Shown piece by piece: positions 13,091 to 25,599 of a stretch of 64,000 bases of DNA. Each line of letters begins with the position of its first letter. Position 1 is the stretch's first letter. Origin of the DNA: Callipepla californica brunnescens (lineage: Eukaryota > Chordata > Aves > Galliformes > Odontophoridae); contig JALIRH010000023.1 of NCBI GenBank assembly GCA_023055505.1, forward strand, positions 10,350,271 to 10,414,270, given 5' to 3'. The notes beneath the pieces are model-generated. The model searched no databases and was not told the DNA's origin. It worked only from the letters and a program-made list of their open reading frames with translations. The position numbers were made by a program, and so were the translations under genes.

Positions 13091-16000
13091 GGTATCTTTG
13101 TGTTTACATTTTCTACATTGGACTGAGGGAGAAAAAATTACAAAGTATGAAAATAAATTAATTTAGAAGTAATGAAAACAGTGTACAACCACCAGATTTT
13201 CCAGCACTGGAGCCCCAAAGATGCAAAAGATACCAACAACAGAAGATGCAATCAGTTTATCTGCACCAGCCAGTGTCAGTTCTGCTTTTCATTCATTTAT
13301 CTGTCTGCCTTTGATGGACTTCTTGCATAGAAAGCAGCTGCAGTACTGGAGGGGAGCTGTTCACTCCCAGTGAGAGACATGCTGTTGTTTCCTCTGAGAC
13401 AAGCCCTCAGTCCTCACACTGGAGTCACAATTATTGAATTAAACCCTTCTGACAGAACATACAGCCAGAGAATAACCATTAACATATCAGCTCATATCTA
13501 CCATTTATCTGTGCAGTTTTGTTTCTCCCTGGGCCTCTGTCAGCGTAATTGATGAGCACTCATTAAACCAGTCTCTTTTCCCACATCCCTAACAACATCC
13601 CCACAGCCCAGGTGTGTTTCACTAAATATTAATGGTTTGAACTGAGACTAAGAAGAGGAGATGGTGATCTCCCCTTGCTATCATCTGATGCAGGTGTGAC
13701 ACAGTGAAGCTACATAGCTCTTCACAAGAATATCATTCACACTTTCACCTGCTGTCTGCATTGCAGCAAGTATTTTCCATAAAGTACTTCACAGACAGTT
13801 GTTAATCCTTTTGGATAAGTAATAAATACCCCTTTGTGAGAGCTTACTGGGACACCAGAGGCCCTGAGCAGCAGGGATCTCCTGCTCTCAGAAAGAAAAG
13901 TCTAGAATAGCACTGCTGAAATCAACTAAGCTTCAGCAGTGCAAGTGAAGGTATCACCTGCTTACACTCCAGCTCTGGCGTTTCTTTCACTACGTAATTA
14001 GTCAATTTAGGAAATATGGAAAAATATGTATATACATTAAAAAAACAGCACTTGGGTATATAGGAATCCTTTCGCTGTTGAGGGAGCTAATAAGTCCTGA
14101 TCCTGCTCTCATTTGAATTTTATCGGACAAACAAAAAGTAAAAGAATGACACACTGCCTAAACATATGCTTCCAATTTTCTCAGAACTATTAAATGGAAA
14201 ATACTACTCTGTCTTTAATCATTTTCATATTTATTCTGCAGTATTTAAGGTTAGAGGTGGGTCATGATTCTGCGGCAAATATTGTGGAAAGAAAAATTCA
14301 TTGTGCTGTGGTCTTATGCTAATTAAAATCCACAGAGAAAAAAACAAACACTATTTAAACACATTTTAGGTATTTATTTCAGATTCAGGATTGATTAAGT
14401 CATCCTACTCGGCAGTACTCTACAAAGTAAAAGAAAGTCAAATAAGGAAATCCTCAAAGCAAGTTACCTTTCTTGGTTTTCATATTACATGAGAAACGTG
14501 AGTTACAAGATTTTTTCTGCATTTAAGACTTTATTGCTATTAACCACAATGGATATACAAGAATTATCATGCAAGGCAGACAGCTTCATGTTTGTTGTCT
14601 GTTAGGTAAAGAAACTAACTTATAACTACGTATTCACAATCTATTCTGCTTTAGATAAATGAGAATTTCTGTTAAGCCATTTATTTTCTTATGAATTGCC
14701 TTTGTTTTGTTCTGTTTTCCTGACTGAAACAAATGAAAATCACATGCTATGTAAACTTACTGTATTTTGCAGCTTTGTTAATGTTTTAGTCCTTCTAACT
14801 GATGCACTGATTTCCAGGAGTAAAAATTGGTTCCTGAACTACTTCTATTGTCTACTCATCTGCTCAAAAAGTCACACTTTCCAACCGACTGTGCTCGACA
14901 TTAGATTTATACCTGATGTAATTCTACAAACTGGACTTTAATGGAGACTGTAAATATCAGTGACAATAGAGTGGAGTGAATAGAACTAAAATTTAAGCTA
15001 GGTTGTAAGGCTCTTTACTGTTTCATTTTATAAACTCATCCACTTATTGTGATGAAATTTGTGTAATTATATTTAAAAATGTATGTTTGTGTATTTTTTG
15101 AGAATTTAACACTCAGCAACAGATCCATACATTGCTCATTGCTCTTATGTACACAGTTTTTTACTTTTACCTTGCAGTCTAAGGAATTATGGAACATATT
15201 GTATTCCACACCTGTATGTATCTACGTGATTTAATGTCTTTATTAGGTTAGTCCAACCGCAATCCTCATGCAGTGATATCAGCAGTTCTTATACCAGTGT
15301 TTATCATTTCCATGATTTTGTGTTTAGGAAGTCTTCCTGCTCTAGTTTGTCATGATTAGTCATCAGACCTTCCTAAGAAAAGAGCTACACCTTGCTAAAG
15401 GCTTTGTTCAACACATCCCTCAGGTTTTCACACCATCACATAAAAAGCTTTTGTGGATGAACCAGCAGCCCAGTTTTAATATCTGCCTTATTTTTTACTC
15501 TTAACTCCATTATTAAGAAAAAGGGAACATACAGAATACCATGAGAATTAATTTTTTCCTTTCATCTACTCTTCCTGGGAATCTTTTCCCTTCCTTTTGA
15601 AAGACTCCTTTGAGACTGGGCGATCTATCATGTATCATTTGCCAAATGGTAAATTCAGAAGTGATGTCACTCAGGAAAAATTTGAACAGCAACAGGCAAT
15701 TAGGTACAAGGAGCTACCCACTATGCTATGCAGGACAGCAAGATGTCTATGTGTGGTTGCTTTACATCAGATATTTGCTGCATTTCTTGTTTCCTAAAGT
15801 AGGTGATCATCAGTTTTCAATGGCTTGTTTTGACCTTATTCAATGGAAAATGAGGTGCTATTTCTGGCATTCTTATGAACCTACTGTTTAGTCCTAAAAA
15901 TTTTGCAAGAAAAGGGATAATAAATAGTTATTCACTTCCACTGAATAGCTTTGTAGATTGTATGCTGAGGGCAGTAACAGCTGCTTCTCGTTAACAAAAA

Positions 16001-17315
16001 GGCCTCCTACCATGTGTACTGCTAACACACCGAGCTAAGGTCAAGCTGAGTAGCAGGTTTTTTTCCCTAGTATTGTTTAAAAGCTTTTAAATAAAACCAT
16101 ATTCGAAATACAGTCACATTTTCAAAACTGGAGTTAGAAGAGCTGTAAGGCTTTTAAAAATAATTCTTGTTTATCATTTGGAAGAGTTCTTTTCTGCATG
16201 ATAGCACTGGGCTGTCTCATTGCTGCTAAACTCTGGTGGTATGTCTGGGTAGTTCTTGAAGCCCTTGTTAAACTTCACCATATTTTTTATTTACCTAGAC
16301 TGGTAGCTGTTCTGAAAACTTACAGGGCACTGTTTTTTTCCTGCAACTTAGGTTATTTCAGTTCCTACCCTTGTGAAGGGCACTCTGAATTCTGTGAGTA
16401 GCACAGCACTGGGATGTGGCAGAAGACACAGTGGTGTTTAAATCCCTTCTTTTCCATTCCATGCCTCTTGACAAAGACCATCTCACTGAGTTTGGATTGA
16501 ATGCTTGCTAATTGAGCAAGAGAGCAGGGCAGGAGCAGAGAGAGATGTGGTGTCCGCGCTATCCTGCAGACCTCTCTGGGCCCAGGAGATGCTAATCAAA
16601 AAAAGAGGAGATGCTGTCCAAGAAGGCATGCCTGCCCTAAAATAAACACAGACAGAGCAGAGGAAGTCCATGGATTTCTTCCAAAACTGTACTCTTGCCA
16701 CCACTTTTCTCTTCCTGGATAGTTGGAAGAGTGATTGGCACCCACCTCACCTTAACCCAGACCTGACAGCTCACTGGTGAGATTATGCAACCATCTATTT
16801 TGAAGAACAAGAACTATGCTGCCGACAGAGGGTTCACCCTGAAAAAGATGGAGTAAAATTACTTCCATCCTCAAGGTGTTCAATTTTTTCCATTTTAATT
16901 TGAGAGAAAAATGTGAAGAGAATGCAACCCCTTACACTACCTATAACAGAAGGAAAGGCAAATCTTTGTGCTAAGAGGAAAGAGAAAATCTGAAGCCACC
17001 ACTCTGCAATGTTTTCTAATTACTGGGATTTTTTCAGAGGCTAATAAAGAGTGCATGAGCAAGAAGAGGTTCCTAACAAAACTGCCAATTACTACTGCTG
17101 CCTTATAACCTGTGACAAACTTCTTCCTAGGCCAGAATGTTCTAATTACAGATATGGCACACCAAGATGCATATTTTTTCTCCCAGTTGCTCCCAGTTAG
17201 ATCTCACAGGGGAGTAAGAAACAATTTGTGTTGCTAAAACAGCAAATGTTTAGATCTAATCAATATGACTACCACCTGATCCCACAATAGCATTGCATTT
17301 CTGTGGGGAGAAGAA
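13091..17315. other. Unique DNA, no gene seen
   Basis: Open frames are all below 95 codons and lack recognisable motifs. The stretch near 16500-16680 is relatively G+C-rich but has stops in every frame on both strands except one 73-codon minus-strand frame that I cannot assign. Confidence 0.65.
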
Positions 17316-17317
17316 AA

Positions 17318-17349
17318 TAAAAGAAAGAAAGAAAGAAAGAAAAGAAAGC
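17318..17349. repeat. (AAAG)n microsatellite
   Basis: About seven AAAG units with one interruption. Simple repeat. Confidence 0.93.
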
Positions 17350-17554
17350 ATAATATCACAATTTTTTTTCACTCCTTTTCTTCTGCATTTCAGTTTCCAA
17401 AGTACCAAGCCTTCCGCCCTGCCACAAATCGACATAATAAAAAATAGTTGAATTTTTGAAGTATATGACAGAGTGTTTCCTTCTAGATTACCAGATTTTA
17501 TATACTTAGTCACAGCTGACTTGACATTTATTAGCAGAACTGGCTTCTGCTGGT

Positions 17555-18770
17555 AGAGAGGTTGAGACATGACACTGGTGGACAAAGGGAAGGCAACTGA
17601 TGTCATGTATTTGGACTTGTGCAAGGCCATTGATGTGGTCCCCTAAAACACCCTAGTCTCTAAATTGGAGTGATACAGATTTGAGGGATGGACTGTGGAC
17701 AATAAGGATTTGGTTGGAAGGCTGTAGACAGAGGGTTATGGTGAATGGCACCATGTCCAGGTGGAGGCTGCTGATGAGCAGTGTACCCCAAGGGTCTGTC
17801 TTGGGACCAGTGCTCTTCAACATCTTCATCAGTGACACTGATGATGGACTTGAGTGCACCCTCTGCAAGTTTGCTAGTGACACGAAGTTGAATGGTGAGG
17901 TTGACACATTAGAAGGAAGAGATTCCATCCAGAGGGACCTAGACAAACTCAGAAGGTGGGCCCATGTGAATCTAATGAGGTTCAACACAGCAAAGTACAA
18001 GGTTTGGGTGGGAGTAATACCAGATATGTGTGCAGACTGGGAGAACTCCTTGCGAGTAGCCCTGCAGAAAAGGACCTGAAGTTCCTGGTGGATGAAAAAC
18101 TGAACATGAACCAGCAGTGTGCTCTTGCAGCTCAGAAGGCCAATGGTATCCTGGGCTCCATTGGAAGAGGGGTGGCCATCAGGGACAGGGAGGTAACTGG
18201 CCCTCTCTACTCCTCCCTTATGAGGCCCCATCTGGAGTACTGTGCTCAGGTCTGGGGCACCCAGTACAGGAAAGATGTGGAGCTGTTGGAGAGAATCCAG
18301 AGGAGGGCCACAGAGGTGATCAGAGGGCTGAAGCATATACGGCATATAAATCCCCTATAAAGATATGCTGAGAGAGCTGGGCTTGTTCAAACTGGAGAAG
18401 GCTGTGAGGAGACTTTACTGAAGTATATTTTCAGTATTTAAAAGAGGATTATGAACAGGAGAGGCATCAAGATTTTACAGGGGTTAACAGTTATAGGACA
18501 AGGGGAAATGTTCTTAAGCTCAAGAAGTGAAGGTTTAGATTGGATGTCAGGGGAAAGTTCTTCAAAGAGAGTGGTGAGGTGCTGGAACAGGCTGCCCAGA
18601 GAGGCTGTGGATGCTCCATCACTGGAGGTGTTCAGGACCAGATTGGATGGGATCCTGGGCAACCTTGTCTACACCAGGTCTGGAGGTTGGTGGCCCTGCC
18701 TGTGGCAGGGGAGATGGAACTTGATTATCCTTGGAGACCCTTCCAACCCAAGCCATTCTATGATTCTGTA
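17555..18770 (+). mobile_element. CR1 LINE, 5'-truncated, about 1.2 kb, with RT remnants
   Basis: One of the two longest CR1 copies in the window. It starts inside the reverse-transcriptase region (a degenerate YLDFxKAFDTV-type block at about 17605-17640). It runs through the PQGSVLGP block (17786 onward), the palm active-site block, the HLEYC and [10 protein letters not shown] blocks (to about 18310) and WNRLPREAVDAPSLE (18581-18630). The 3' UTR ends in CCCTTCCAACCCAAGCC and ATTCTATGATTCTGTAG. The 5' edge is approximate. Frameshifts and stops show it is dead. No clear flanking duplication. Confidence 0.97.
17681..18680 (+). pseudogene. CR1 ORF2 (reverse transcriptase/C-terminal domain) pseudogene
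   Basis: In CR1 elements ORF2 encodes endonuclease plus reverse transcriptase for retrotransposition. Here only the second half of RT and the C-terminal domain remain. Frame one (17681-18079) carries [17 protein letters not shown] and then, at 17870-17881, FASD where the family has the catalytic F/Y-x-D-D; the first aspartate of the pair is replaced by serine. Reading then continues in another frame (17956-18360: [41 protein letters not shown]), so there is at least one frameshift at about 18020-18060. After a stop near 18360 it resumes at about 18451-18680 with CWNRLPREAVDAPSLE. It cannot make an active enzyme. Confidence 0.93.
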
Positions 18771-21700
18771 GTAAAGAGATGGGTGCATTTTCCTCTACCT
18801 ATACGTGCATTCAAAAGGGAAAACATTAATGCCTGGAAACCTGTTTTCAGCAAAGCTGTTCATTTTGTGTTCAGTCTTAAACAAGTCTGACCATCTAACA
18901 CAAACTCTGATAAATATATATATATATGAGAAACTTTTGCACAGTGTAAAGAAACCTACCCAAGCTGCTGTTTCATGGTACAGCAGCTGGTACCAAGTAT
19001 CACCTCCAGCTGCTTGGCATCTGTCACAGGCTGAATTGTCACAGTATCCTGACACAACAGAAGGAGAAAAATAGAGATGAATCCTTCTATGTTATAAAGT
19101 TCTCAAGGCATTTACTGTTCCAATATCTTACACAGGACCGTCGGTGGTCATCAGCATGTTTTTTATTTGAGTCCAAATTGTTCTAAATACAGCCTTGAAT
19201 GTTTTAGTTCAATCAGCCATGACTAGATTGGAAAATGATCATAAAAGGTTGGATCCAGAACAAAGAAACTAAATGCAGTAATATGTTCTGCTTAAGCAAA
19301 TGGATTTTTATGGAACCTAGAAAAAAAGGAAAAACCTGCCATGTTGGAGAAGGCCTCTTAAGAAGTCATAGTATGAAGCAAATGTAAGCAACAAAAAGAA
19401 AGCGTGGCTTAGGGAATTTATATTTTTTAGCACTAGGAAATTTTATTAAAGAAGAGCTGAACAATGAAGTAGATCTTCTGACCATTAAAGAAGACTACAG
19501 CAAGGAACAGTCTCTTGTAGAATTCTAAAGAGATCTCATTCATTATGTTCCTTTGCCTCTGCTCAGCTTTTGACACAGTTCATCTCTCTGTGTCAGTCAC
19601 TTTGCTACTAAGCTTCACCATTGAGCACAGTCCTGTACTGCACATGGTTTCAGAGCAGTCACCCAAACAGCAAAATGCTGATGGCAACTGGGAATTCCTC
19701 AAGAGCTTCACGCTCACAAGAGAAGATTTCACGCAATGAAAATGACCTTGGTTGATAAAATAAATGATATTAAAATATTTAATTATACCAGAGACCCCGA
19801 TAGCAATGACTACAAAAAGGTAGCCAGGTAATACAGGAGTTTAGTGGCAGAAGTTAATAAAAAGAGAGTAAGATTGAGCATGGGATTCATTAAATAAAAC
19901 CTTACCAAATGACCATCCACTTCCAAATAAGGATGTCCTCTTGTCCATCACAATGCGGGGGCTAGATTTGAAATCATGCAATTGCAAAATTAGGTACTGC
20001 AGAATATCTAATAGAATATTAAGGAAGTATTGCAGAATACTCTCACCACAGACTTCATACATACATCTACCAAGGAAAATGTTAAGAAGGATTTTTTACT
20101 TTGAAAAAAACATATTAATAGTATTGTTGACAAAATAACTTAGTTCTTTAATTAACATAGGGTCAATTTAAAGAAAATTCTGAACACTGATGAGATTTCA
20201 AGGGTTTAGGTTTTCCCCTAGGGAAAGAGATGTTGTGTCAGAATTTACCAGACGTACCCTGAGAAACTGTAGCCCAGTTAGCATGATTCTGATCTAAACA
20301 AAATATTTGTAAGGCTGATATGAGAGGTATTTGCTTAGAAAATGGCAGTGTAATGAATGCCAGTCAGCTTGATTTTACTGGAAATGCATCTTGCAAAAAA
20401 AAATCCAGTTTTTAAAATGAGATTACGATTATGACTGGTAAAGTTAAATATATTTGCATAGCTTAAACAGGCATTCTGAAGCAGCTGACTTACTGCTCCA
20501 TACTGAGTACATTAAAAGCATTTATATGCAAGGGTTTTACAGTAGCCACAACTATAAAGCAGCTGTACCAACAGTTTTCAAGTGGTTTTTCTGCTCTTCT
20601 CCCAACTGGATTTCTTCCTTTACACTATGATTTAGCTTTTCTCTTTATTCTGCAAGAATGTTCTGCAGAATTCAGAAGTCAGTAGTTCTGATGACAAAGT
20701 CACGTGAATTATAAAACTCTCAGACCATTCTGAATTTATTCTGTGAAACCTATTCTGTTGCTAGATTACTGTAGAGTTTTCTTCACAGAAAAGAAACCTT
20801 AGTGAAAAAAACTGTTTTTATTTCTATGGTGTTGATTTTAACACTCTTTGGCTTAAAATGTAAGTTCTTTCTCCTAGCATCACAATCAAAAAATTAGAAA
20901 TTCTTGAATAGACTTTGTGTACAATTTGTATCAAGTATTCTTTAGTGGGACTATCTTCATTTCTAAAGGAGGAAAATCAATAACTTTTTATCTGACAAAT
21001 GCTTCAGAACAGTGACTGAAACATAGGAAGTTTGAAAATCTAAGAGAAAACAGGGGAAAAAAAGTGTCATAGAGTCATTACAAACCACTCAGTATGTGGT
21101 GCCTCAGTGCAGAGGTAACTGGCAACAGACAGATTATTGGTGTGAGGAGATGCAATGAGAAAATTATTTAAATGATGAAGGATACATACACAGTATTTAC
21201 ATTTTAATAAAAGCAATGAAGGCGGGTTTCTCATCAACACTTCTGCAGAGGCCAAATATTATTTAATGTATCAAAAGGTAAACAGCAATATACAGGACAT
21301 ATACAGTAAATGTGAACACAATTTTGGAAAATTCTGAATGAGCATTATTAATGGAAAACCTGAAAATGAAGTCTTAGCTTATACAAATATTGCAGGAAAA
21401 AAAAAATTAAAGTCTTACTGATCTTATTTGGCATCAGAATATAAATTCCTCCTTCTGACCAATGAACCAAAAGAGCACAGGTCTTTCTTGTTCTTTACAA
21501 TTCTCCTTAAATCATACATACATGTAACTGATGAAAAAGACTCAGTGCACTTCTTCACCCCTGCCTTCCCTTACACCATACCCTATAATTAAAATCCATA
21601 TATAATTTTCTTGAATCATGAAAAGCCACTAAGAAAGAAAATAATGAAGTAAGAAAGTGTATGGAAATCCAAGCCACAGACCACAGTACATCTTTCAGTA

Positions 21701-22790
21701 AGTAGTAAGCATGTCAAAATCATTTCAAAAGTAGGGGAAAGGTTTGCAACCTTATTAAGAACTTTCATGGTCTACATCTCATTTTCTTTTTCCCCTGTGA
21801 AACTCCACCAGTACAAAAGATTCTTCCAAAATTGGTAACTATAGACTGGAAAAATCAACTTACATATGATGAACCAAGATACCACACATATACCACTAAT
21901 CTGTGTGGTTTGGAAATGAAACTTTGAAGAGGATTACTAATTAATTAATTTTTGCATTCCACAAAGCAAAAAATTCTTTCATTGAAATAACTGACAGCAC
22001 CCAGTTTCCAGACATACAATATTCAGCTCACATGGGAACTATATGATTTTACTCCTGTTGTATGAAATGTACTGCACTCACTCAAATTTCACGGAGTCCC
22101 ATCAGTCACAGAGCTTATAAATTTCAGTGAATTTATGATGGGGAATGCAATACTGAACAAGTAATCATTTATCAGAGGCATATAAGTAATTAAAAACTAT
22201 ATGCATTTGATATGACAACTACAATCTTGGTCAAAGACATTGATCAAGTGTAATATTTAGATGACCTTTCTTTCTAAAAAATAAAGGGAATTGGCATAAT
22301 AGTTGTTATTTTAGTAACTGGCACGCTGTTACAGATTTTATTCACAAGTGAGATGCATTTGAGTTACACATTATCTTGGAGAGCTGCCGATTCCTTATTC
22401 AAAAGGATTTTCCTCGAATATTGTGTATCACTATTGGGCACACCTGTCTGCATTTGCATTACAAATACGCAGAAGAAAGTGTTCGTTGTTATTCAGCAAG
22501 TCATTTACTTATGTAATTATTTAACTGACTATCTTTTGTGGTTGTGAATAGGATTCATCACTACAGAATTGCATGTGAGGTCAATTTATCTTTCCAAATT
22601 CAATTACAGTGAGAATTCTACAGCAGAAAAATGTTGTTAAATAGCATAAGGAATTCTACTGAAATAGAAGCAGAGAGAATAAGGTAAAACAGTGAGAAAT
22701 ATTTGTTCCCCTTTTTCCATCCTTGATCTAAATTCATCTGTTCCTCTCAAAAAAAAATCAAGCAAAGAAATAAGCAGGGATAAACCAGGC
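18771..22790. other. Unique DNA, no gene seen
   Basis: A TATATATATAT tract lies at about 18913-18926. A 64-codon plus-strand frame at 19545-19739 begins with CSAFDTVH, which resembles the reverse-transcriptase block SAFDTVDH of L2-like LINEs, but nothing else around it supports an element. Two imperfect copies of a TRYTGCAGAATAY motif occur at about 19993-20042. Otherwise nothing is recognised. Confidence 0.6.
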
Positions 22791-22794
22791 CTAC

Positions 22795-22925
22795 CTTGCG
22801 ACCCAGCGGCATTAGGTTCAAGACACAAAACAGTGCATGGAACAGTCCAAGATGCTGCCCAATGATCCTCGAGTTGGGCCACCTTGCAATTTTGTCCACT
22901 CTTGAGCACGTGCCAGGTATGTCTT
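22795..22925 (-). other. Candidate 131-bp exon on the minus strand (unconfirmed)
   Basis: On the minus strand a pyrimidine-rich run ending TTTGTTCATAG (22936-22926) is followed by 131 bases and then AAG/GTAGGC at 22797-22789. Two of the three minus frames are open across the whole interval. One contains DIPGTCSRVDKIARWP and then HLGLFHALFCVLNLMPLG; the other contains WHVLKSGQNCKVAQLEDHW. The segment holds several CpG sites although its surroundings are CpG-poor. The plus strand also has a good donor (CCAG/GTATGT at 22914-22921) but a poor acceptor. I recognise neither peptide. It may be a coding exon, a non-coding RNA exon or a conserved regulatory block. Confidence 0.25.
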
Positions 22926-23636
22926 CTATGAACAAAGAGTACAACAGTTGCAGAGGTTTGGGTGAGTTTTATTTTTTTTTACCTCTTTTAGTTGTATGAC
23001 ACCACAAAGAGCGCAGGAAACAAGTGTTTGCCCATGAACTACCAATTTAAAATCCCGCTGCTGTTTTCTATGGCTCAGAATCACTTGTAGCTAGGCTTTT
23101 TTTTTTGGCAAAAGCTGTGTGGTATTGGTAGCTCTTCTGGCCGGCTATTCAATACACCAAATGGACAATTTCAAACAGAATTAAGCGGTTCACTTTGAAA
23201 GGGAAACCACATGGCTGCTGAGCAGGACTGTGGGAGGAAAATTAGAAAGCGCTGTTTCTCTGAAATACATTGTATGGCAGAGTATATACATACTTTAAAT
23301 TAGAAAGAAAAAAAAAGTTACAGAGGAGAAGAGAGTGGGCCACTACACTCAATGCTTGGCGAAGCATTCCCAGCTCTGTATGCCAAGTGTGCAATATATC
23401 TCCTGGAAAGAGTGCAATTCCCTATTGCAGTGATTTCCTGTTGACATCTTAAAATTAGCTTGCATAGGTGATACTGACTGCATTCCATTTCTCTTAACAG
23501 ACAACTTAGGAAGTATATCTGCTTACATTTGACAATTAAGAAAGTGATCATCATCCAAAAATTGAGCAGTGTCATCCAGAAACTGAGGAAGACTACTAAA
23601 CTAGCTATATAAGCTGCTGTGTGGAAATGTATTTTC

Positions 23637-23665
23637 TCAAAAAAAATAAAAAAATAAAAAAAATT
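23637..23665. repeat. A-rich repeat (A7T units)
   Basis: Three runs of 7-9 A separated by single T. Low complexity; no transposon is attached to it. Confidence 0.8.
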
Positions 23666-24999
23666 GGTTAATTGATTTTTAAATTATCAGCTGCGTCCAG
23701 ACAATATTACTCAGTTGAACAGGCTTTCACCCCATCACAACTCCAATAGAAATCCATTTTAACATGAAACACTTAAGCAACAATTGTCCAGTTCCAGAAG
23801 ATAGGATATATTCCAGCTCAGAACAAGGTACTCCTATGACCTTGATGAAAAAAGAAACCCACCTTCTTTTCCACCTTCTAGCAGAACAAAGACAGCTCCA
23901 GTTTAAGCCTCAACATGGCTTGAGACTCACAGATGCAAAAAAACCCACCACACTCAACAGCTTCATAGGTCTTCTTCCATTAGCTGACCAAAACTACAGC
24001 CGCATCCCTTTAATCACATCCTTCCTAGACACATCTTGTTCTCAGAGGAGACACTAGTGCTAGTTAACTTGCCCTTTACTATCTCTCTCTCACCTGAAAA
24101 AAGAGGCTTATGGTAGGTTAAGAACATCCCTCTGCCCCTTGGATGCAGCTTACTCTGTAAGGTAACAACAAGTCTCATTAAATCCTGTTATTAGAATAGG
24201 AAAGTTGAAACTAGATTCCTTTTCTCATCTATTTCATAAGCACTTGAGGAATGCACTGCTGGAGCATAAAGGTGCTGATAGTGACATCTCTCCTCAGGGA
24301 ATCAGGAGAGTTTGGAGAAGACACTGCTTTCTCATGGTGTGTAATGCTGAGCAACCACTACCTGTGTGACACAGATTGTCCACCACAAGATAAGTACATT
24401 CATTCTCAAGATTTCTTGCTGAGTTTGCATGCAACAGATGCATGCAGAAAATCAAAATTGCACTTCAACACCAAGTGATGAGTCAACAGATGAGAAATAA
24501 AGAAACAACCAAATACTTTCAGTATGAACAAGGCACATTCAGTCTGTATTACCATTGTCTGTTTTTCCTAGCAGACATTCAGCTGAACCTTCAGTTTCCT
24601 GAGTATTTCTGATCATTTTCAAATTCCACAGGGCTCACAATAATCATTACATCCAGAATGGATGAATGCTACAAAGTTCTGAGCTTGCAATCCTCTTAGA
24701 CAATTGTTTGGGTTTTCAAACTAGTGTGAGTCTGTAAAATATCTTTCCTTTAATTTAAAACATTTTTTCTCCCAAAAGTAATTCTGTTTAAAATCAGAGG
24801 CTTTTTCTAACTAAGAAAAAGACTATGTCAGTAATTTCGGAAATCTTGTATATATTCTTTCAAAAATGCCTAGACTACCATAAAAGTTATTGTTACATGT
24901 AACTAATTCAATACATTAATTACTTATCTTTCTACTTCTACCCATTTTTTATGGAAAAGGAGAGATTCATCCACTGTTTTCTACCTTCCTTGTCCATCA
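23666..24999. other. Unique DNA, no gene seen
   Basis: Open frames below 100 codons with no recognisable motif. The plus frame 23764-24057 is the longest and has no identifiable domain. Confidence 0.65.
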
Positions 25000-25000
25000 G

Positions 25001-25599
25001 ATGCCAACTATATCCTGGGCTTCATTACGAAATGGGTGGCCAGCAGGGAGAGGGAGGTGACTGTCCCCCTCTACTCAGCTCTTGTGAGGACCCATCTGGA
25101 GTACTGGGTCCAGGCCTGGGGCCCCCAGGACAAGAAAGACACAGAGCTCTTGGAACAGGTCCAGAGGAGGGCCACTAAAATGATCAGAGGGCTGAAGCAC
25201 CTCTCCTATGAGGAAAGGTTGAGGGAACTGGGCTTGTTTAGCTTGGGGAAGAGAAGGCTCCAGGGAGACCACGTTGTGGCCTTCCAGTACTTGATGGGAG
25301 TGTATAAGCAGGAGGGAGAATGATTGCTTACATGGGTTGATAGTGATAGGACAAGGCAGAATGGTTTTAAACTAAGATGGGAGAATTAGGTTAGATGTTA
25401 GGAGGAAGTTTTTCACTCAGAGGTTGGTGATGCACTGGAACAGGTTACCCAGAAAAGTTGTGGATGCTCCAACCCTGGAAGCATTCAAGGCAAGGATGGA
25501 CACGCCTTGTGGTCTAGTGACCCTGCCCATGGCAAGGGGGTTGAAACTAGATGATCTTTGAGGTCCTTTTCAATCCAGGCTATTCTGTGATTCTCTGTG
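25001..25599 (+). mobile_element. CR1 LINE fragment, about 600 bp
   Basis: A 5'-truncated CR1 copy starting inside the C-terminal part of ORF2 (ATCCTGGGC block at about 25012) and ending with GATGATCTTTGAGG, TCCTTTTCAATCCAGGC and TATTCTGTGATTCTCTGTG. It is less decayed than the 8.9-kb copy in its first 320 bases, where a 95-codon frame remains open. It lies head-to-head by 3' ends with the minus-strand CR1 at 26.9 kb, about 1.3 kb apart. Confidence 0.96.
25036..25323 (+). pseudogene. CR1 ORF2 C-terminal fragment
   Basis: A 95-codon open frame with the standard CR1 blocks in order: [46 protein letters not shown] and [20 protein letters not shown]. These belong to the region after the reverse-transcriptase palm. 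The ATG is internal to the original ORF, so this is not a real start. The frame stops at 25323, short of the WNRLPRE block, whose DNA remnant is at about 25431-25460. No enzyme core is present, so no activity is expected. Confidence 0.93.

Noticed and set aside
17653..18345. 230-codon minus-strand ORF
   Set aside because: It is the antisense shadow of the plus-strand CR1 ORF2 remnant. CR1 sense coding is clear and the antisense product matches nothing I know.
19545..19739. CSAFDTVH in a 64-codon frame, like the SAFDTVDH reverse-transcriptase block of L2-type LINEs
   Set aside because: Only one short block matches. The PQGS and F/Y-x-D-D blocks expected 3' of it are absent, so chance is as likely.
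22972..23003. GTGAGT ... TTTTAG mini-intron pattern
   Set aside because: The interval is about 30 bases, far too short for a vertebrate intron.
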